From Bacillus safensis (GTDB taxonomy: Bacteria > Bacillota > Bacilli > Bacillales > Bacillaceae): a stretch of 64,000 bases of DNA. The stretch lies in NCBI GenBank assembly GCA_030159235.1, contig BSBG01000003.1, positions 1-64,000 on the forward strand, given 5' to 3'. The position numbers and the translations under genes are program-made. The notes under the pieces are model-generated. The model saw nothing but the letters and a program-made list of their open reading frames with translations, did no database searches and was not told where the DNA came from. This document shows, piece after piece, positions 54,021-63,409 of the stretch; the stretch's first letter is position 1, and each line of letters begins with the position of its first letter.

Positions 54021-54479
54021 ATGAAATTACGTCAACCAATGCCAGAACTAACTGGTGCGAAAGAATGGTTAAATGGAGAAGTAACAAAAGAAGATCTGAT
54101 TGGTGACAAGCCAACATTGGTTCATTTTTGGTCAGTCAGCTGTCATCTTTGTAAAGAGGCAATGCCTCAAGTCAATCAATTCCGTGATGAATATAAGGAT
54201 CAACTAAACGTTGTGGCAGTTCATATGCCTCGTTCAGAGGATGATCTAGATCTAGAAAAAATCAAAGAAGTGGCGAAAGAGCATGAGATCACGCAGCCAA
54301 TCTTTGTGGACAGTGATCATCACTTAACAGAAGCCTTTGAAAACGAATATGTACCTGCATATTATGTATTTGATAAAACAGGTGCTTTGCGCCACTTCCA
54401 AGCTGGTGGAAGCGGAATGAAAATGCTTGAAAAGCGTGTCAATCGAGTGCTTTCTGAGTCTGAAAAGGCTGCAGAATAG
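54021..54479 (+). CDS. ykuV: YkuV, thioredoxin-like thiol-disulfide oxidoreductase
   Basis: A 152-aa cytosolic thioredoxin-fold protein, without a signal peptide. The redox motif is FWSVSCHLCKEAMP (Cys41, Cys44); the cis-Pro is in NEYVPAYYVFDKTG. B. subtilis YkuV has a CxxC with thioredoxin-like reductase activity. Next to ahpA, so it may recycle the peroxiredoxin, which is inference. Followed by a CCCCCAT/ATGGGGG terminator. Confidence 0.92.
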   Translation: MKLRQPMPELTGAKEWLNGEVTKEDLIGDKPTLVHFWSVSCHLCKEAMPQVNQFRDEYKDQLNVVAVHMPRSEDDLDLEKIKEVAKEHEITQPIFVDSDHHLTEAFENEYVPAYYVFDKTGALRHFQAGGSGMKMLEKRVNRVLSESEKAAE

Positions 54480-54480
54480 G

Positions 54481-54508
54481 CTTTCCCCCATAAATGGGGG
54501 TTTTTTCA
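54481..54508 (+). terminator. ykuV terminator
   Basis: CCCCCAT/ATGGGGG stem followed by TTTTTT. Confidence 0.85.
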
Positions 54509-54959
54509 TGGGCGAAAATAGGCGACATATTGCACTGGAAGCCTTTTTATGTAGGTGTTATTCCTAAGAAAAGAGAAAATGAGGGAGTTTATTAAAAAAT
54601 ATCCCTAAAATAAAAAGGTATAACGACCTATTTACATTTGTATTTTGAAATGAAAATGTAAAGATTTTAACTTTTTACTATTCAGAACATTTTTGCACAA
54701 AAGAAATTTCAGTTTGGTAAATAACTATATAAATCAAGTAGTATAAGCATTTATTCAATTTTTTTACAATATTTTAAGGTTTGTCAAAAGCCTATAGTGG
54801 CAATGAAATAAGTGCCGATTTTTCCTCTGTGTCAAAATTTTAGTTGAAAATACCTATCTGTTAGCAAACTGTAAAATGATAAAAAAATAGTTGATAAAAT
54901 TAGTTTTCTAATCTAATATTTACTATAGAATATTTTTTATATGATGAGGGGGAAATCCA
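54509..54959. other. Very AT-rich 450-bp region upstream of rok
   Basis: No gene is visible. The stretch is strongly AT-rich with many A/T runs, the type of DNA that Rok binds, so it likely holds the rok promoter and autoregulatory sites. I cannot place individual boxes. Confidence 0.6.
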
Positions 54960-55541
54960 TTGTTTAATGAGAGGGAAGCGTTACGTTTACGATTGGAACA
55001 ATTAAATGAAGCAGAAGTAAAGGTCATTCGTGAATATCAAATTGAGCGAGATACGATTTATGCCAAATTAAGAGAATTAGACCGTCAAGGGACTGGTCTA
55101 GCGTCAGATACAAAAAAAGAAGTGCGGACGGAGAGAAAGACAGATTCACTGCCTGTATTAGCTGAACTTGCTGCACAAGAAATGAGAAGCTATCAGCAGC
55201 CGTCACAGCCACAATCAAATGCTACATCACCTTTAGGAACAGGACAGCTAAACGGTGCACCTGTAGGTATTCCTGATGGATCGACAAGACGCAGAAGAGG
55301 CACAGCTCGTCCTGGTTCAAAGGCAGCTAAACTTCGTGAAGCTGCGATTAAAACGCTAAAGCGTCATAATGCGGCGATTAAAAGCTCAGAGCTTCAAAAA
55401 GAGATTGAAAAAGAGAGCGGTCTTGAAATCCCAAATATGACAACGTTTATGCAAAGCTTAATTAAAATGTATCCTGAAGTGAAGAAACCTTATCGCGGAC
55501 AGTATATTTTAGAAGGCGACATTCAAACAGAAGAAGAATAA
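54960..55541 (+). CDS. rok: Rok, nucleoid-associated repressor of competence and foreign DNA
   Basis: A 193-aa protein with TTG start behind GAGGGGGAAATCCA. The N-terminal coiled coil (FNEREALRLRLEQLNEAEVK) mediates oligomerisation. A Ser/Gln-rich linker carries the RRRRGTARPGSKAAKLREAA-type basic stretch. The C-terminal winged helix (about 120-193, NAAIKSSELQKEIEKESGLE ... KPYRGQYILEGD) binds AT-rich DNA. In B. subtilis it silences comK and acquired genes. A smaller paralogue lies at 60776. Confidence 0.94.
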   Translation: MFNEREALRLRLEQLNEAEVKVIREYQIERDTIYAKLRELDRQGTGLASDTKKEVRTERKTDSLPVLAELAAQEMRSYQQPSQPQSNATSPLGTGQLNGAPVGIPDGSTRRRRGTARPGSKAAKLREAAIKTLKRHNAAIKSSELQKEIEKESGLEIPNMTTFMQSLIKMYPEVKKPYRGQYILEGDIQTEEE

Positions 55542-55550
55542 ATAAAAAAA

Positions 55551-55582
55551 GAAACTGCTGAGCAAAAGCCAGCAGTTTTTTA
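55551..55582. terminator. Bidirectional terminator between rok and yknT
   Basis: AAACTGCTG/CAGCAGTTT stem with flanking A's and T's. Confidence 0.85.
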
Positions 55583-55591
55583 TTTCGTGAA

Positions 55592-56509
55592 TTACTTTTT
55601 TTGATCTACTGTATAGACAATTTTGCGTTCCTTAGGCAGGTGATCACGCTGTTTTTTGAAGCCGTCGATTTTGACTGTCATCACCTCTCCATTGCGCTGC
55701 ACCGCATCGACTTGTTCCTGAAGTGTTTGAACTTGTTCGTTGAGTTTCTTCAAAATCGGTTCGATTTCTTCTGTCGTTTGCAGGATAAGGTCTCGTGAGA
55801 ATGGCTGTGGATTTGTTTGAGCTGACTGATCAATATCAGCAAAATGAGATGCGATCCACTCCTCGCTTTCTGCTAACTGTTTTTGATAGCTTGTGAGCGT
55901 TTCATAAAAAATTGCTTCTTTTGCTTTTTCAATTTGCAGTAATTTCTCCTGTGTTTCATAAAAACGCTCTTGAAGGTGCCTGACGCCTTCCTGTAATAAA
56001 TGGAGCTCGGCGTTTTTACCACTCAATGTTTGCTGCAGTTTCTCAATCACAGCAGATAAAGTATTTCCTTTTTTCTCCTCTTTTGCAAGTCGTTTATCTT
56101 GGTCCTGCACCCGTTCATTTAATTGTTGAGAGATTTCCTTATATTTGACAACTTTTAAATGCAGCTTGTGTTTTTCTTCTGTTTCTTTTCTTCTATGATA
56201 GGTTTCCTTTTGCAGCATTTCATGAAGAAGGACGATTTTATGTAATAATTCTGATTTGCTGTAGGAGAGATCCTCTATTTTTGAGGCAGCATCGTCTTGA
56301 TCAATGGTCATTTCATCCAGTTGCTGTTTTAATTGCGTGAAATCTTTTTTCATCTCATGATATTCTTGAGTCAGCTTCTTATTTTTAGAATACGTATATG
56401 AGGACTGTAAATCAGAGATGATTTGTTGATATTTGGCAGTTTCAGCTTTTAAGTATAAATTCTCTTGAGATAGATCATGGAATAGGGGAGAAGCATGGCG
56501 TCTCTTCAT
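55592..56509 (-). CDS. yknT: YknT, coiled-coil sporulation protein
   Basis: A 305-aa protein. ATG 56509 has AAGGAGGGTCTACCG in front; the frame extends upstream over the mobA promoter region without support. It is almost entirely charged heptad repeats (QQIISDLQSSYTYSKNKK; KIEDLSYSKSELLHKIVLLH), so a long coiled coil, with no membrane segment. In B. subtilis yknT is a sigma-E-controlled mother-cell gene, and its precise role is unclear. Confidence 0.85.
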   Translation of the reverse strand: MKRRHASPLFHDLSQENLYLKAETAKYQQIISDLQSSYTYSKNKKLTQEYHEMKKDFTQLKQQLDEMTIDQDDAASKIEDLSYSKSELLHKIVLLHEMLQKETYHRRKETEEKHKLHLKVVKYKEISQQLNERVQDQDKRLAKEEKKGNTLSAVIEKLQQTLSGKNAELHLLQEGVRHLQERFYETQEKLLQIEKAKEAIFYETLTSYQKQLAESEEWIASHFADIDQSAQTNPQPFSRDLILQTTEEIEPILKKLNEQVQTLQEQVDAVQRNGEVMTVKIDGFKKQRDHLPKERKIVYTVDQKK

Positions 56510-56593
56510 CGGTAGACCCTCCTTATTCATGTTACCAATAAAGTATGCAAAATGAGTGCGATTAGAACAACCATATGAAAGGAGGACGAGAGG

Positions 56594-57175
56594 ATGCACG
56601 TAGTGAATGTGATCTTAGCTGGAGGAGCTTCTAGACGTTTTGGAGAGCCAAAGGCAAGTTATGTGTATCAAGGGAAACCACTATATGAGCATGTGAAAGA
56701 GCAGCTTTTAGACGGGCAGACTGTTATTATCAGTCATCCATCACTTCTTCCTTTTTTCAAAGCAAGAGGCGAACAAAATGTGTGGTTAGATGATAAGCAG
56801 GTGCGTGGATGCGGGCCGCTTGCCGGTATGTACACGGCGATGCAAAAGCAAGAAGCAGCATGGTATTTGGTGACGGCATGTGATATGCCTTTCATACGGA
56901 AGGAAACAGCCGAGATATTATCGTCCTATTGCACCGAACACGCAGATGCCATCATCCCGCTTGGGCAGGGGAGATTACAGCCTTTATTTGCACTTTATCA
57001 CCACCGCTGTTTGCCGTTCATTCATGCGTGCTTAAAAGAGAATCAATTAGCCATTAAAGACTTGCTTCGAAAGCTTCAAGTGCGCATCGTTCCAGAGGAA
57101 GAGCTGAACGTGACATCAAACGAATTTCGTAATATCAATAAAAGAAGCGATTTACCTGAAAACGGTATGATATGA
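56594..57175 (+). CDS. mobA: MobA, molybdenum cofactor guanylyltransferase
   Basis: A 193-aa nucleotidyltransferase that attaches GMP to molybdopterin. RBS GAAAGGAGGACGAGAGG. The GTP-binding signature [15 protein letters not shown] is at residues 7-21, [12 protein letters not shown] holds the metal Asp, and QPLFALYH is conserved. It opens a six-gene molybdopterin operon. Confidence 0.93.
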   Translation: MHVVNVILAGGASRRFGEPKASYVYQGKPLYEHVKEQLLDGQTVIISHPSLLPFFKARGEQNVWLDDKQVRGCGPLAGMYTAMQKQEAAWYLVTACDMPFIRKETAEILSSYCTEHADAIIPLGQGRLQPLFALYHHRCLPFIHACLKENQLAIKDLLRKLQVRIVPEEELNVTSNEFRNINKRSDLPENGMI

Positions 57176-57205
57176 TACATAAAAAACGGTGAGGAGAGAA
57201 CGGCA

Positions 57206-58222
57206 TTGAATGACCGATATTCAAGACAAATTTTGTTCCCTCCGGTTGGGGAAAAAGGCCAGAATACGCTTGCTGAAAGTCATGTTCTGATTGTTGGAGC
57301 CGGTGCACTTGGAACCGCTTCTGCTGAAGGACTTGTCCGGTCTGGCATCGGTACATTGACGATTGTCGATCGTGATTATGTAGAATGGTCAAATTTACAG
57401 CGGCAGCAGCTGTACACAGAACATGACGCAAAGGCACATGTGCCCAAAGCAGCTGCGGCAAAAAAACGTCTCGAGCAGATCAATCATGGAGTAACCATAC
57501 ATGCCCTGATAGAAGATGCAGATGCGAGGCTGTTAAGGCCGTTGTTCCAGAGAGCAGATATCGTCATTGATGCGACAGATAATTTTGAGACAAGAATGGT
57601 GATGAATGATTTATCACTAGAAACGAAAACACCGTGGATATATGGCGCCTGTGTGAGCAGTCAGGGGATGTATATGACGATTTTGCCGGATGAAACACCA
57701 TGTTTATCATGTGTGTTCACGGCAATACCTGTTGGCGGCTTGACGTGTGATACAGCGGGAATTATTTCACCAGCAGTTCAAATGGTTTCTGCTTATCAGC
57801 AAACAGAGGCACTCAAATATTTAACAGGGCATGAAGAGCAAATCGAGCGAAAATTTGTCACGTTTGATTTATGGCAGTCATCTTCGTTTAAAATGGATAT
57901 ATCTCATACTAAGCAGGAGAACTGTCCATCATGCGGCACAAATAGATTGTATCCATATTTACAAGAACAGCGTAAAAAAACGGCGGTTCTTTGCGGGCGT
58001 GACACAGTTCAAATCATATCAAAGGATTTAGAAAATCTTTCATTTCAGCATTTAAAAGAACGTCTATCATCTATTTGTGAGATGGAAGTGAATGACTTTT
58101 TAATCCATTTACGCTATGAAACGTACCGTCTTGTCTTTTTTAAAGGAGGACGTGTATTAATTCATGGGACGAATGATGTAAAAGCAGCAAATTCATTATT
58201 AGCAAGACTGCTAGGGATATAG
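57206..58222 (+). CDS. moeB: MoeB, MoaD-adenylating enzyme
   Basis: A 338-aa E1-like enzyme. TTG 57206 has GAGGAGAGAACGGCA upstream. The nucleotide-binding GAGALGT is at 31-37, the catalytic RQQLY region and ATDNFETRM follow, and zinc CxxC pairs (PCLSC; NCPSCG) are present. It adenylates the C-terminal glycine of MoaD for sulfur transfer. MoaD with an SGG end is in the same operon. Confidence 0.93.
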   Translation: MNDRYSRQILFPPVGEKGQNTLAESHVLIVGAGALGTASAEGLVRSGIGTLTIVDRDYVEWSNLQRQQLYTEHDAKAHVPKAAAAKKRLEQINHGVTIHALIEDADARLLRPLFQRADIVIDATDNFETRMVMNDLSLETKTPWIYGACVSSQGMYMTILPDETPCLSCVFTAIPVGGLTCDTAGIISPAVQMVSAYQQTEALKYLTGHEEQIERKFVTFDLWQSSSFKMDISHTKQENCPSCGTNRLYPYLQEQRKKTAVLCGRDTVQIISKDLENLSFQHLKERLSSICEMEVNDFLIHLRYETYRLVFFKGGRVLIHGTNDVKAANSLLARLLGI

Positions 58223-58234
58223 GAGTGAAATGTG

Positions 58235-59509
58235 ATGGAAAGACGGCAGCCAATACCAGTAGAAGAGGCCATTGAGAAGGTCCATCAATACGAAAAACAT
58301 GGAAAAGAAGAATGGGTTCCTTTAAAGGATAGCCTTGGAAGGTTCATTGCAGAAGATATTTTGGCAGATCATGATGTTCCAGCATTTGATCGTTCGCCGT
58401 ATGATGGCTTTGCACTTCGGGCAGAAGATACAAAAGAAGCGTCAAGCGGGCATCCGGTCGAATTTGAAGTCATTGATCATATTGGTGCAGGAATGGTCTC
58501 AGAAGAAACCATCGGTCCCTTTCAGGCCATCCGTATTATGACAGGAGCGAAAATTCCAAATGGAGCAAATGTCGTCATCATGATCGAACTGACTAAGACC
58601 TTTGAAAAAGACGGCAAATCATACATGTCACTTAAAAGACCGCTGAAAAGGGGAGACAATATCTCTCGTCAAGGAGAAGAAGTGCTCAAAGGAAACGTAA
58701 TGGTCAAAAAAGGAACCAGCGTAACGCCGGGCGTCACGGCTCTATTGGCGACATTCGGATATGCGGTAGTGCCAGTTGTTAAAAAACCGGTGATCGGCAT
58801 TATTTCAACAGGCACAGAACTTCTTCAAGTGAGTGATGCCATGGAAGACGGCAAGATTAGAAATAGTAATCTTAGTATGGTCTATGCCCAAGTATTTGAG
58901 GCCGGAGCTGAGCCGCTTGATTTAGGCGGTGTGTCCGATGATTTTGACAAAAGTTATCACGCGGTAAAAGCAGCCTTGAGCAAGGTAGACATTCTCATCA
59001 CAACAGGCGGTGTGTCCGTGGGCGATTTTGACTTTCTGCCTGCTATTTATGAAAAGCTGGGAGCAGAGGTGCTGTTTAATAAAGTAGCCATGAGGCCTGG
59101 AAGTGTGACGACGGTTGCTGCAATGCCAAATGGTCAATTACTGTTTGGGCTGTCTGGGAACCCTGCTGCCTGTTTTGTTGGCTTTGAATTATTTGTAAAA
59201 CCGATCATTTATAAGTGGTACTTCAAAGAAAAACCATTTCCTGCTTTTGCCGAGGCGATGCTTACACATGATTTTCCAAAAGCCAATCCGTTCACTCGAT
59301 TTGTCAGGGCGGCACTTCAATTCACTGGTAGTCAGCTAAGTGTGACTCCGACAGGTCTTGATAAATCAAGTGCAGTGACTTCTATTGCAGAGGCTAACTG
59401 TTTCATCGTGCTGCCTGGGGGGACAAGAGGTTTTCAAGCTGGTGATCAAGTGGGTGTTCTGCTGTTTCAGCTCAAAGGCGGTGGTTCCCCGTGCTGGATG
59501 ACAAATTAA
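58235..59509 (+). CDS. moeA: MoeA, molybdopterin molybdenumtransferase
   Basis: A 424-aa enzyme that inserts molybdate into adenylated molybdopterin. ATG 58235 follows AGGAGTGAAATGTG. Motifs are DVPAFDRSPYDGFALRAED, IRIMTGAKIPNGANVVIM, TTGGVSVGDFDFLP and FGLSGNPAACFVGFE. Its 3' end overlaps mobB by 19 nt. Confidence 0.94.
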   Translation: MERRQPIPVEEAIEKVHQYEKHGKEEWVPLKDSLGRFIAEDILADHDVPAFDRSPYDGFALRAEDTKEASSGHPVEFEVIDHIGAGMVSEETIGPFQAIRIMTGAKIPNGANVVIMIELTKTFEKDGKSYMSLKRPLKRGDNISRQGEEVLKGNVMVKKGTSVTPGVTALLATFGYAVVPVVKKPVIGIISTGTELLQVSDAMEDGKIRNSNLSMVYAQVFEAGAEPLDLGGVSDDFDKSYHAVKAALSKVDILITTGGVSVGDFDFLPAIYEKLGAEVLFNKVAMRPGSVTTVAAMPNGQLLFGLSGNPAACFVGFELFVKPIIYKWYFKEKPFPAFAEAMLTHDFPKANPFTRFVRAALQFTGSQLSVTPTGLDKSSAVTSIAEANCFIVLPGGTRGFQAGDQVGVLLFQLKGGGSPCWMTN

Positions 59510-60015
59510 GCATAGTACAAGTGGTTGGTTATCAAAACAGCGGCAAGACCACGTTGATCGAAAAGCTCTGTCAGCTGGCTGAACAAGATGGGCTGAAGCT
59601 AGGTTGCTTTAAACATCATGGACATGGCGGGACACCTGATCGTCTTTTTAAAGAAAAAGATACCGAACGATATGTTCAAGCAGGTGCATATGCTGCTGGT
59701 GTGGAAGGAGAGGGTGAATTTCACTTTTCAATGCAGCACATCACATTAGAGCAGCTGCTCAACATGTGTCAGCACCTTCCGTTAGACGCTGTCCTAGTAG
59801 AAGGGTACAAGCAGGCGCCTTATCGCAAAATCGTTTGTGTAAAGAATGAAGAGGAGCTCATCGACCTTTCAACTCTTTCTAATATACAAGCAGCTATTTA
59901 TTTTTCTCAAGAGTATCAATTAACCGAACATTACCCGTTCCCTGTGTTTTCGGCCTTTGAAAAGCGCGGGGTGACATTTGCTTTTCACTTATTGAAGGGA
60001 GGCGCCTCGATTTGA
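59491..60015 (+). CDS. mobB: MobB, molybdopterin-guanine dinucleotide biosynthesis GTPase
   Basis: A 174-aa P-loop protein; the GTG start lies inside the end of moeA. The Walker A is GYQNSGKTTLIEKL, with KHHGHGG and LVEGYKQAPYRKIV. It assists MobA. It overlaps the moaE start by 4 nt, so the genes are translationally coupled. Confidence 0.92.
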   Translation: MLDDKLSIVQVVGYQNSGKTTLIEKLCQLAEQDGLKLGCFKHHGHGGTPDRLFKEKDTERYVQAGAYAAGVEGEGEFHFSMQHITLEQLLNMCQHLPLDAVLVEGYKQAPYRKIVCVKNEEELIDLSTLSNIQAAIYFSQEYQLTEHYPFPVFSAFEKRGVTFAFHLLKGGASI

Positions 60016-60503
60016 GCGAACTGTTTAGAATAACAAAAACGCCGATTGATGTAAATGAATTGATTCAGCATGTGACAAGAAGAAAGGCAGGGGCGATTAC
60101 GACGTTTATCGGGACTGTCAGAGAGTGGACAAACGGCAAGAAAACATTGCGTTTAACTTATGAAGCATACATACCAATGGCGGAAAGTATGTTAAGCCAA
60201 ATTGGACAAGAAATGAAGAAACGGTGGCCTGACATTGAAGCAGCCATTGTGCACCGGATTGGGACACTTGAGATAACAGATATTGCTGTTGCGATCGCCG
60301 TATCGTCTCCTCATAGGAAGGCTGCCTACGAAGCCAATGAATATGCCATTGAACGAATTAAAGAAATCGTTCCCATTTGGAAAAAAGAATACTGGGAAGA
60401 CGGAGAGGCCTGGATAGGTGATCAGCTTGAAACCGTTTCATATCCAGAAGGTAAACCTAGCGACCTTCAACTTAGAGAGAAAGAAGGTGATCAGCATGAT
60501 TAG
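60012..60503 (+). CDS. moaE: MoaE, molybdopterin synthase large subunit
   Basis: A 163-aa protein; the TTG start overlaps the mobB stop and GAAGGGAGGCGCC precedes. Hallmarks are [41 protein letters not shown] and the Lys pair in [12 protein letters not shown]. With MoaD it puts two sulfurs on precursor Z. moaA, moaB and moaC are not in the window. Confidence 0.95.
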   Translation: MSELFRITKTPIDVNELIQHVTRRKAGAITTFIGTVREWTNGKKTLRLTYEAYIPMAESMLSQIGQEMKKRWPDIEAAIVHRIGTLEITDIAVAIAVSSPHRKAAYEANEYAIERIKEIVPIWKKEYWEDGEAWIGDQLETVSYPEGKPSDLQLREKEGDQHD

Positions 60504-60729
60504 TGTATTATTGTTCGCCGGCCTTGCTGAGAAGGCCGGTAAACAACAAATCATCATTCAAAAAGATCAAACAACGGTTGATGAGATTAAAATAGAATTA
60601 CAGGAGGTATATGGTGTTGATGCTGCACAAAACGTGATGGTTGCAGTCAACGAAATATATACGAGGGAAAATGCTGAAGTGCGTAGCGGGGACACTGTTG
60701 CACTCATTCCTCCTGTAAGTGGTGGATAA
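60496..60729 (+). CDS. moaD: MoaD, molybdopterin synthase sulfur carrier
   Basis: A 77-aa ubiquitin-like protein behind GAAGGTGATCAGC, overlapping moaE by 8 nt. It begins [15 protein letters not shown] and ends in the required Gly-Gly (IPPVSGG), which is adenylated by MoeB and thiocarboxylated. Confidence 0.95.
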   Translation: MISVLLFAGLAEKAGKQQIIIQKDQTTVDEIKIELQEVYGVDAAQNVMVAVNEIYTRENAEVRSGDTVALIPPVSGG

Positions 60730-60743
60730 TAGATATTAGAGGA

Positions 60744-60777
60744 TTTGGTTATGGCCAGAGGCTGTAACCAATTTTTT
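60744..60777. terminator. Terminator at the end of the molybdopterin operon
   Basis: TTGGTTA/TAACCAA stem with an inner GGCC-type extension, then six T's. It overlaps the end of the convergent Rok-like gene. Confidence 0.82.
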
Positions 60778-61153
60778 ATGTGTGAAAAGTTTGTAGAGGT
60801 ACTTGGGTGTGATCTTCGTAAATAAAACATCCCCTTCTTGCTTTAGAAATGTGAGGATCGAGCTGCTGAATGAGGTCATACAATTCGCTGATTCGTCTCA
60901 CATTGAAATCTGTTCGGGCTTGAAGCTGTTCCTTTAATTCTTTTGTGCTGACAATGCTTCCCTTTTTCTCTTGAATAATCTCTACACATCTTGCAGCGTA
61001 GTATATTTTGTCATTAGAGGGTCTGCTTTCTTTCATATCAAGTAATTTGAGCTCATGATAAATCAATTCTCTTTCCTTTCGAAAGTTTTGCCATGCTTCT
61101 TGTTCCTTTTCATAAAGTAAAATCAATTGCATTTTCAAATTTTCTCTTAACAT
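60776..61153 (-). CDS. Small Rok-like DNA-binding protein (125 aa)
   Basis: I read this as a paralogue of Rok. The N-terminus (LRENLKMQLILLYEKEQEAW, FRKERELIYHELKLLDMKE) parallels Rok's coiled coil (REALRLRLEQL...YQIERDTIYAKLRELDRQ). The long Ser/Gln/Arg linker of Rok is missing. The C-terminal part (VEIIQEKKGSIVSTKELKEQ, LIQQLDPHISKARRGCFIYE) parallels the Rok winged helix that ends YRGQYILEGD. It has the build of the plasmid-borne sRok proteins. The gene lies 5.2 kb from rok, antisense and convergent to moaD. The RBS is weak (GGAG at 10 nt). Role inferred: AT-rich DNA binding or Rok modulation. Confidence 0.7.
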   Translation of the reverse strand: MLRENLKMQLILLYEKEQEAWQNFRKERELIYHELKLLDMKESRPSNDKIYYAARCVEIIQEKKGSIVSTKELKEQLQARTDFNVRRISELYDLIQQLDPHISKARRGCFIYEDHTQVPLQTFHT

Positions 61154-61666
61154 TCACTTGACTCCATTTCCACTATCATTTAACCTACCTCTATTTTACA
61201 TTATATGAAAAAATAACTTTTGATCAAGTAAAATCCTATTATTTTTAATTTTTTAATATGAAAGTATTGATACTAAAGGCTTATTTGTTCAATAAAAGAA
61301 ACCAATCGTAGTCCTATAAAGCCGGGATTTGTCGAAATTACTAGGATTATTTTAACAAAAAATTGCTGTGTCTATCTAAGATCCATCGAATCCAACGGAA
61401 AAGGATATTTATTCCGAAAAACATGTTGTTTACTTAATAAAATGTTTTTATGTCAGTAAAACCACGATTCTTGACATGAATATGGTCGGATCATGGGGTC
61501 ATTTGGATGGTTTCATTCGTGAAAATAAAATAATAAATAAAGATTTTTCTCAATGAAAATAAGAAAATCAAATGACCTATCACTTATTGGCAATCTTTTG
61601 ATAAAATAGAAAGAAAAAGAGCATCTTTGTACGTTTGCCTGCTTGACATAGAGAGGATGACATTTG
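61154..61666. other. AT-rich intergenic region upstream of yknW
   Basis: No gene is visible. It contains the promoter of the Rok-like gene on the minus strand and of yknW on the plus strand. One 0A-box-like TTGTCGAA lies at 61329-61336. I could not place a convincing sigma-W promoter for yknW. Confidence 0.5.
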
Positions 61667-62293
61667 ATGAAAGAAAACATGCAAAAACCCACGATCATTG
61701 GAGTGAGCACAAGACCATCAGAGCACCTGAAAAGAGTCTGGGAAAATCCAGTTGTTTGGTGGCCTTTATTCTGTGTGCTTATTTTAACAGTCGTTTTGAC
61801 TTATTTATCTGAGCTCGTAAATGAAGGAATGTGGGCAGATTTAAGTTTGCCGATACCCGTTGTTTATGTAGTGACGCTAATTGGTCTGTTACTTGGGATT
61901 GTCATCAATACTGCTATATATAAATTCATCGTATTTTTAGCAAAAGGTGATGCATCTTTTCGTCAGCTGTTTTCAGCGGTACTATTCATTACACCCGTTA
62001 CAATCATTGGGACGATTATTACTCATTTGGCAGTAATTCTCTTTCATGTTCCAAAAGTCATCACGGTTACCTCGTTAAACGCACTCATTCGGATGGCTGG
62101 TCCATGGCATGCTGTGTTAGCCAATATCGATCTATTTGTGATCTGGAATCTTGTTTTAACAGGCTTTTTATTCATCAAAGTAGGGCGTGTATCACCGAGA
62201 ATTTCTTGGACGATTATTGGCGTCTTTTATATTTTATCTTTGATTTTTCAATATGTAGGAACAGCAATCAACATATCAGTAAGTTGGGGGTAG
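61667..62293 (+). CDS. yknW: YknW, Yip1-family membrane protein
   Basis: A 208-aa protein with about five membrane helices. ATG 61667 follows AGAGAGGATGACATTTG. Recognisable parts are [20 protein letters not shown] and [21 protein letters not shown] C-terminal segments. In B. subtilis YknW assembles with the YknXYZ exporter, which protects cells from the SdpC toxin. Confidence 0.9.
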   Translation: MKENMQKPTIIGVSTRPSEHLKRVWENPVVWWPLFCVLILTVVLTYLSELVNEGMWADLSLPIPVVYVVTLIGLLLGIVINTAIYKFIVFLAKGDASFRQLFSAVLFITPVTIIGTIITHLAVILFHVPKVITVTSLNALIRMAGPWHAVLANIDLFVIWNLVLTGFLFIKVGRVSPRISWTIIGVFYILSLIFQYVGTAINISVSWG

Positions 62294-62302
62294 AAGGTTT
62301 TT

Positions 62303-63409
62303 ATGAGAAAGAAAATCATCATCGGATCTATTATAATCACTGTGATTGGTCTATTTATTGGATTTAATATTGCGAAAAACCAAGCAAAGCCTGCTTCTAC
62401 AGCAGCCATTAAAACAGTCAAACTCATGCCAAAAGAAATCACATCTACGGTGATGACACCCGGGACACTTTCATTTTCTGAGGAACAGTTCATTTACGAA
62501 GAAGAGGAAAAGGGGAAATTGAAGGGGATTACTGTGAAAGAAGGAGAAACGGTAAAGGCCGGAACACCGCTTCTTACATATGAAAATAAGGAACTGGAGC
62601 TTGAGGAGCAGCAGCAAGCACTGGCAGCTGAATCAAGTACACTAAAACTAGAACAATTGCAAAATAGACTCCGTGAATTAGATGGAAAAAAAGCAGACGA
62701 GTCTGGCTCTCATTTCAAAAGCGAGCGAGATCAGCTTAAATTAGAACTGAAAGCGGCTGAATTAGAACAAAAGCAAGCAGAGATCAGCCAAGAAAAAGTA
62801 AAGGCAAACATAGAAGATTTAACCGTCCATAGTAAGATTAGTGGTACAGTGATTTCCATTGAACAAGAGGCAGGGGCAGGCAAGCCGGAAGAAAGGCAGC
62901 CGATCATCCATATTGGAAATGAGAAAAAAATGATTGTGCGAGGTTTAATCTCAGAGTATGACGCCATAAAAATCAAAAAGAAACAAAAAGTGAAGGTAAC
63001 GTCTGATGTCATTCGCGGAAAGAGCTGGCAAGGTGTCGTGAAAAAAGTAGGTGCGGTTCCTGTCCAGACAGCAGCCGAAACAACTTCGGGCGATCAATCG
63101 GTTCAATATCCTGTTGAAATTGAAATAAAGGGGAAAAAACCTAAGGCGAAAACTGGTTTTAAAATGATCATGGAAATTGAAACAGAGAAACGTCAAGCGC
63201 ATACGATTCCTGAAACAGCGGTAAAAAAAGAGAACGATGGACAATACGTTTATGTTGTTGAAAAAAATGTATTAAAGAAAGTAAAAGTGGTCATAGGGGA
63301 AACGTCAGGTCATGATCTTGAAGTGACAAAAGGTGTCAAGGCAGAGGATCAAATCATTGCTCACCCAACAGAGGACATGTATGACGGAATGGAAGTGAAT
63401 GCTGAATGA
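62303..63409 (+). CDS. yknX: YknX, membrane-fusion-like subunit of YknWXYZ exporter
   Basis: A 368-aa protein behind GAAGGTTTTT. One N-terminal transmembrane helix (KKIIIGSIIITVIGLFIGF) anchors an extracytoplasmic HlyD/MacA-like adaptor. The lipoyl half-motifs are GKLKGITVKEGETVKAGTPL and DLTVHSKISGTVISIEQ, with a coiled-coil hairpin between (about 95-165) and beta-barrel parts after. It overlaps yknY by 4 nt (ATGA). Confidence 0.93.
   Translation: MRKKIIIGSIIITVIGLFIGFNIAKNQAKPASTAAIKTVKLMPKEITSTVMTPGTLSFSEEQFIYEEEEKGKLKGITVKEGETVKAGTPLLTYENKELELEEQQQALAAESSTLKLEQLQNRLRELDGKKADESGSHFKSERDQLKLELKAAELEQKQAEISQEKVKANIEDLTVHSKISGTVISIEQEAGAGKPEERQPIIHIGNEKKMIVRGLISEYDAIKIKKKQKVKVTSDVIRGKSWQGVVKKVGAVPVQTAAETTSGDQSVQYPVEIEIKGKKPKAKTGFKMIMEIETEKRQAHTIPETAVKKENDGQYVYVVEKNVLKKVKVVIGETSGHDLEVTKGVKAEDQIIAHPTEDMYDGMEVNAE

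Noticed and set aside
56510..60729. Molybdenum-cofactor riboswitch ahead of mobA
   Set aside because: The gap between yknT and mobA is only 84 nt and contains nothing beyond a promoter-sized stretch and ribosome site.
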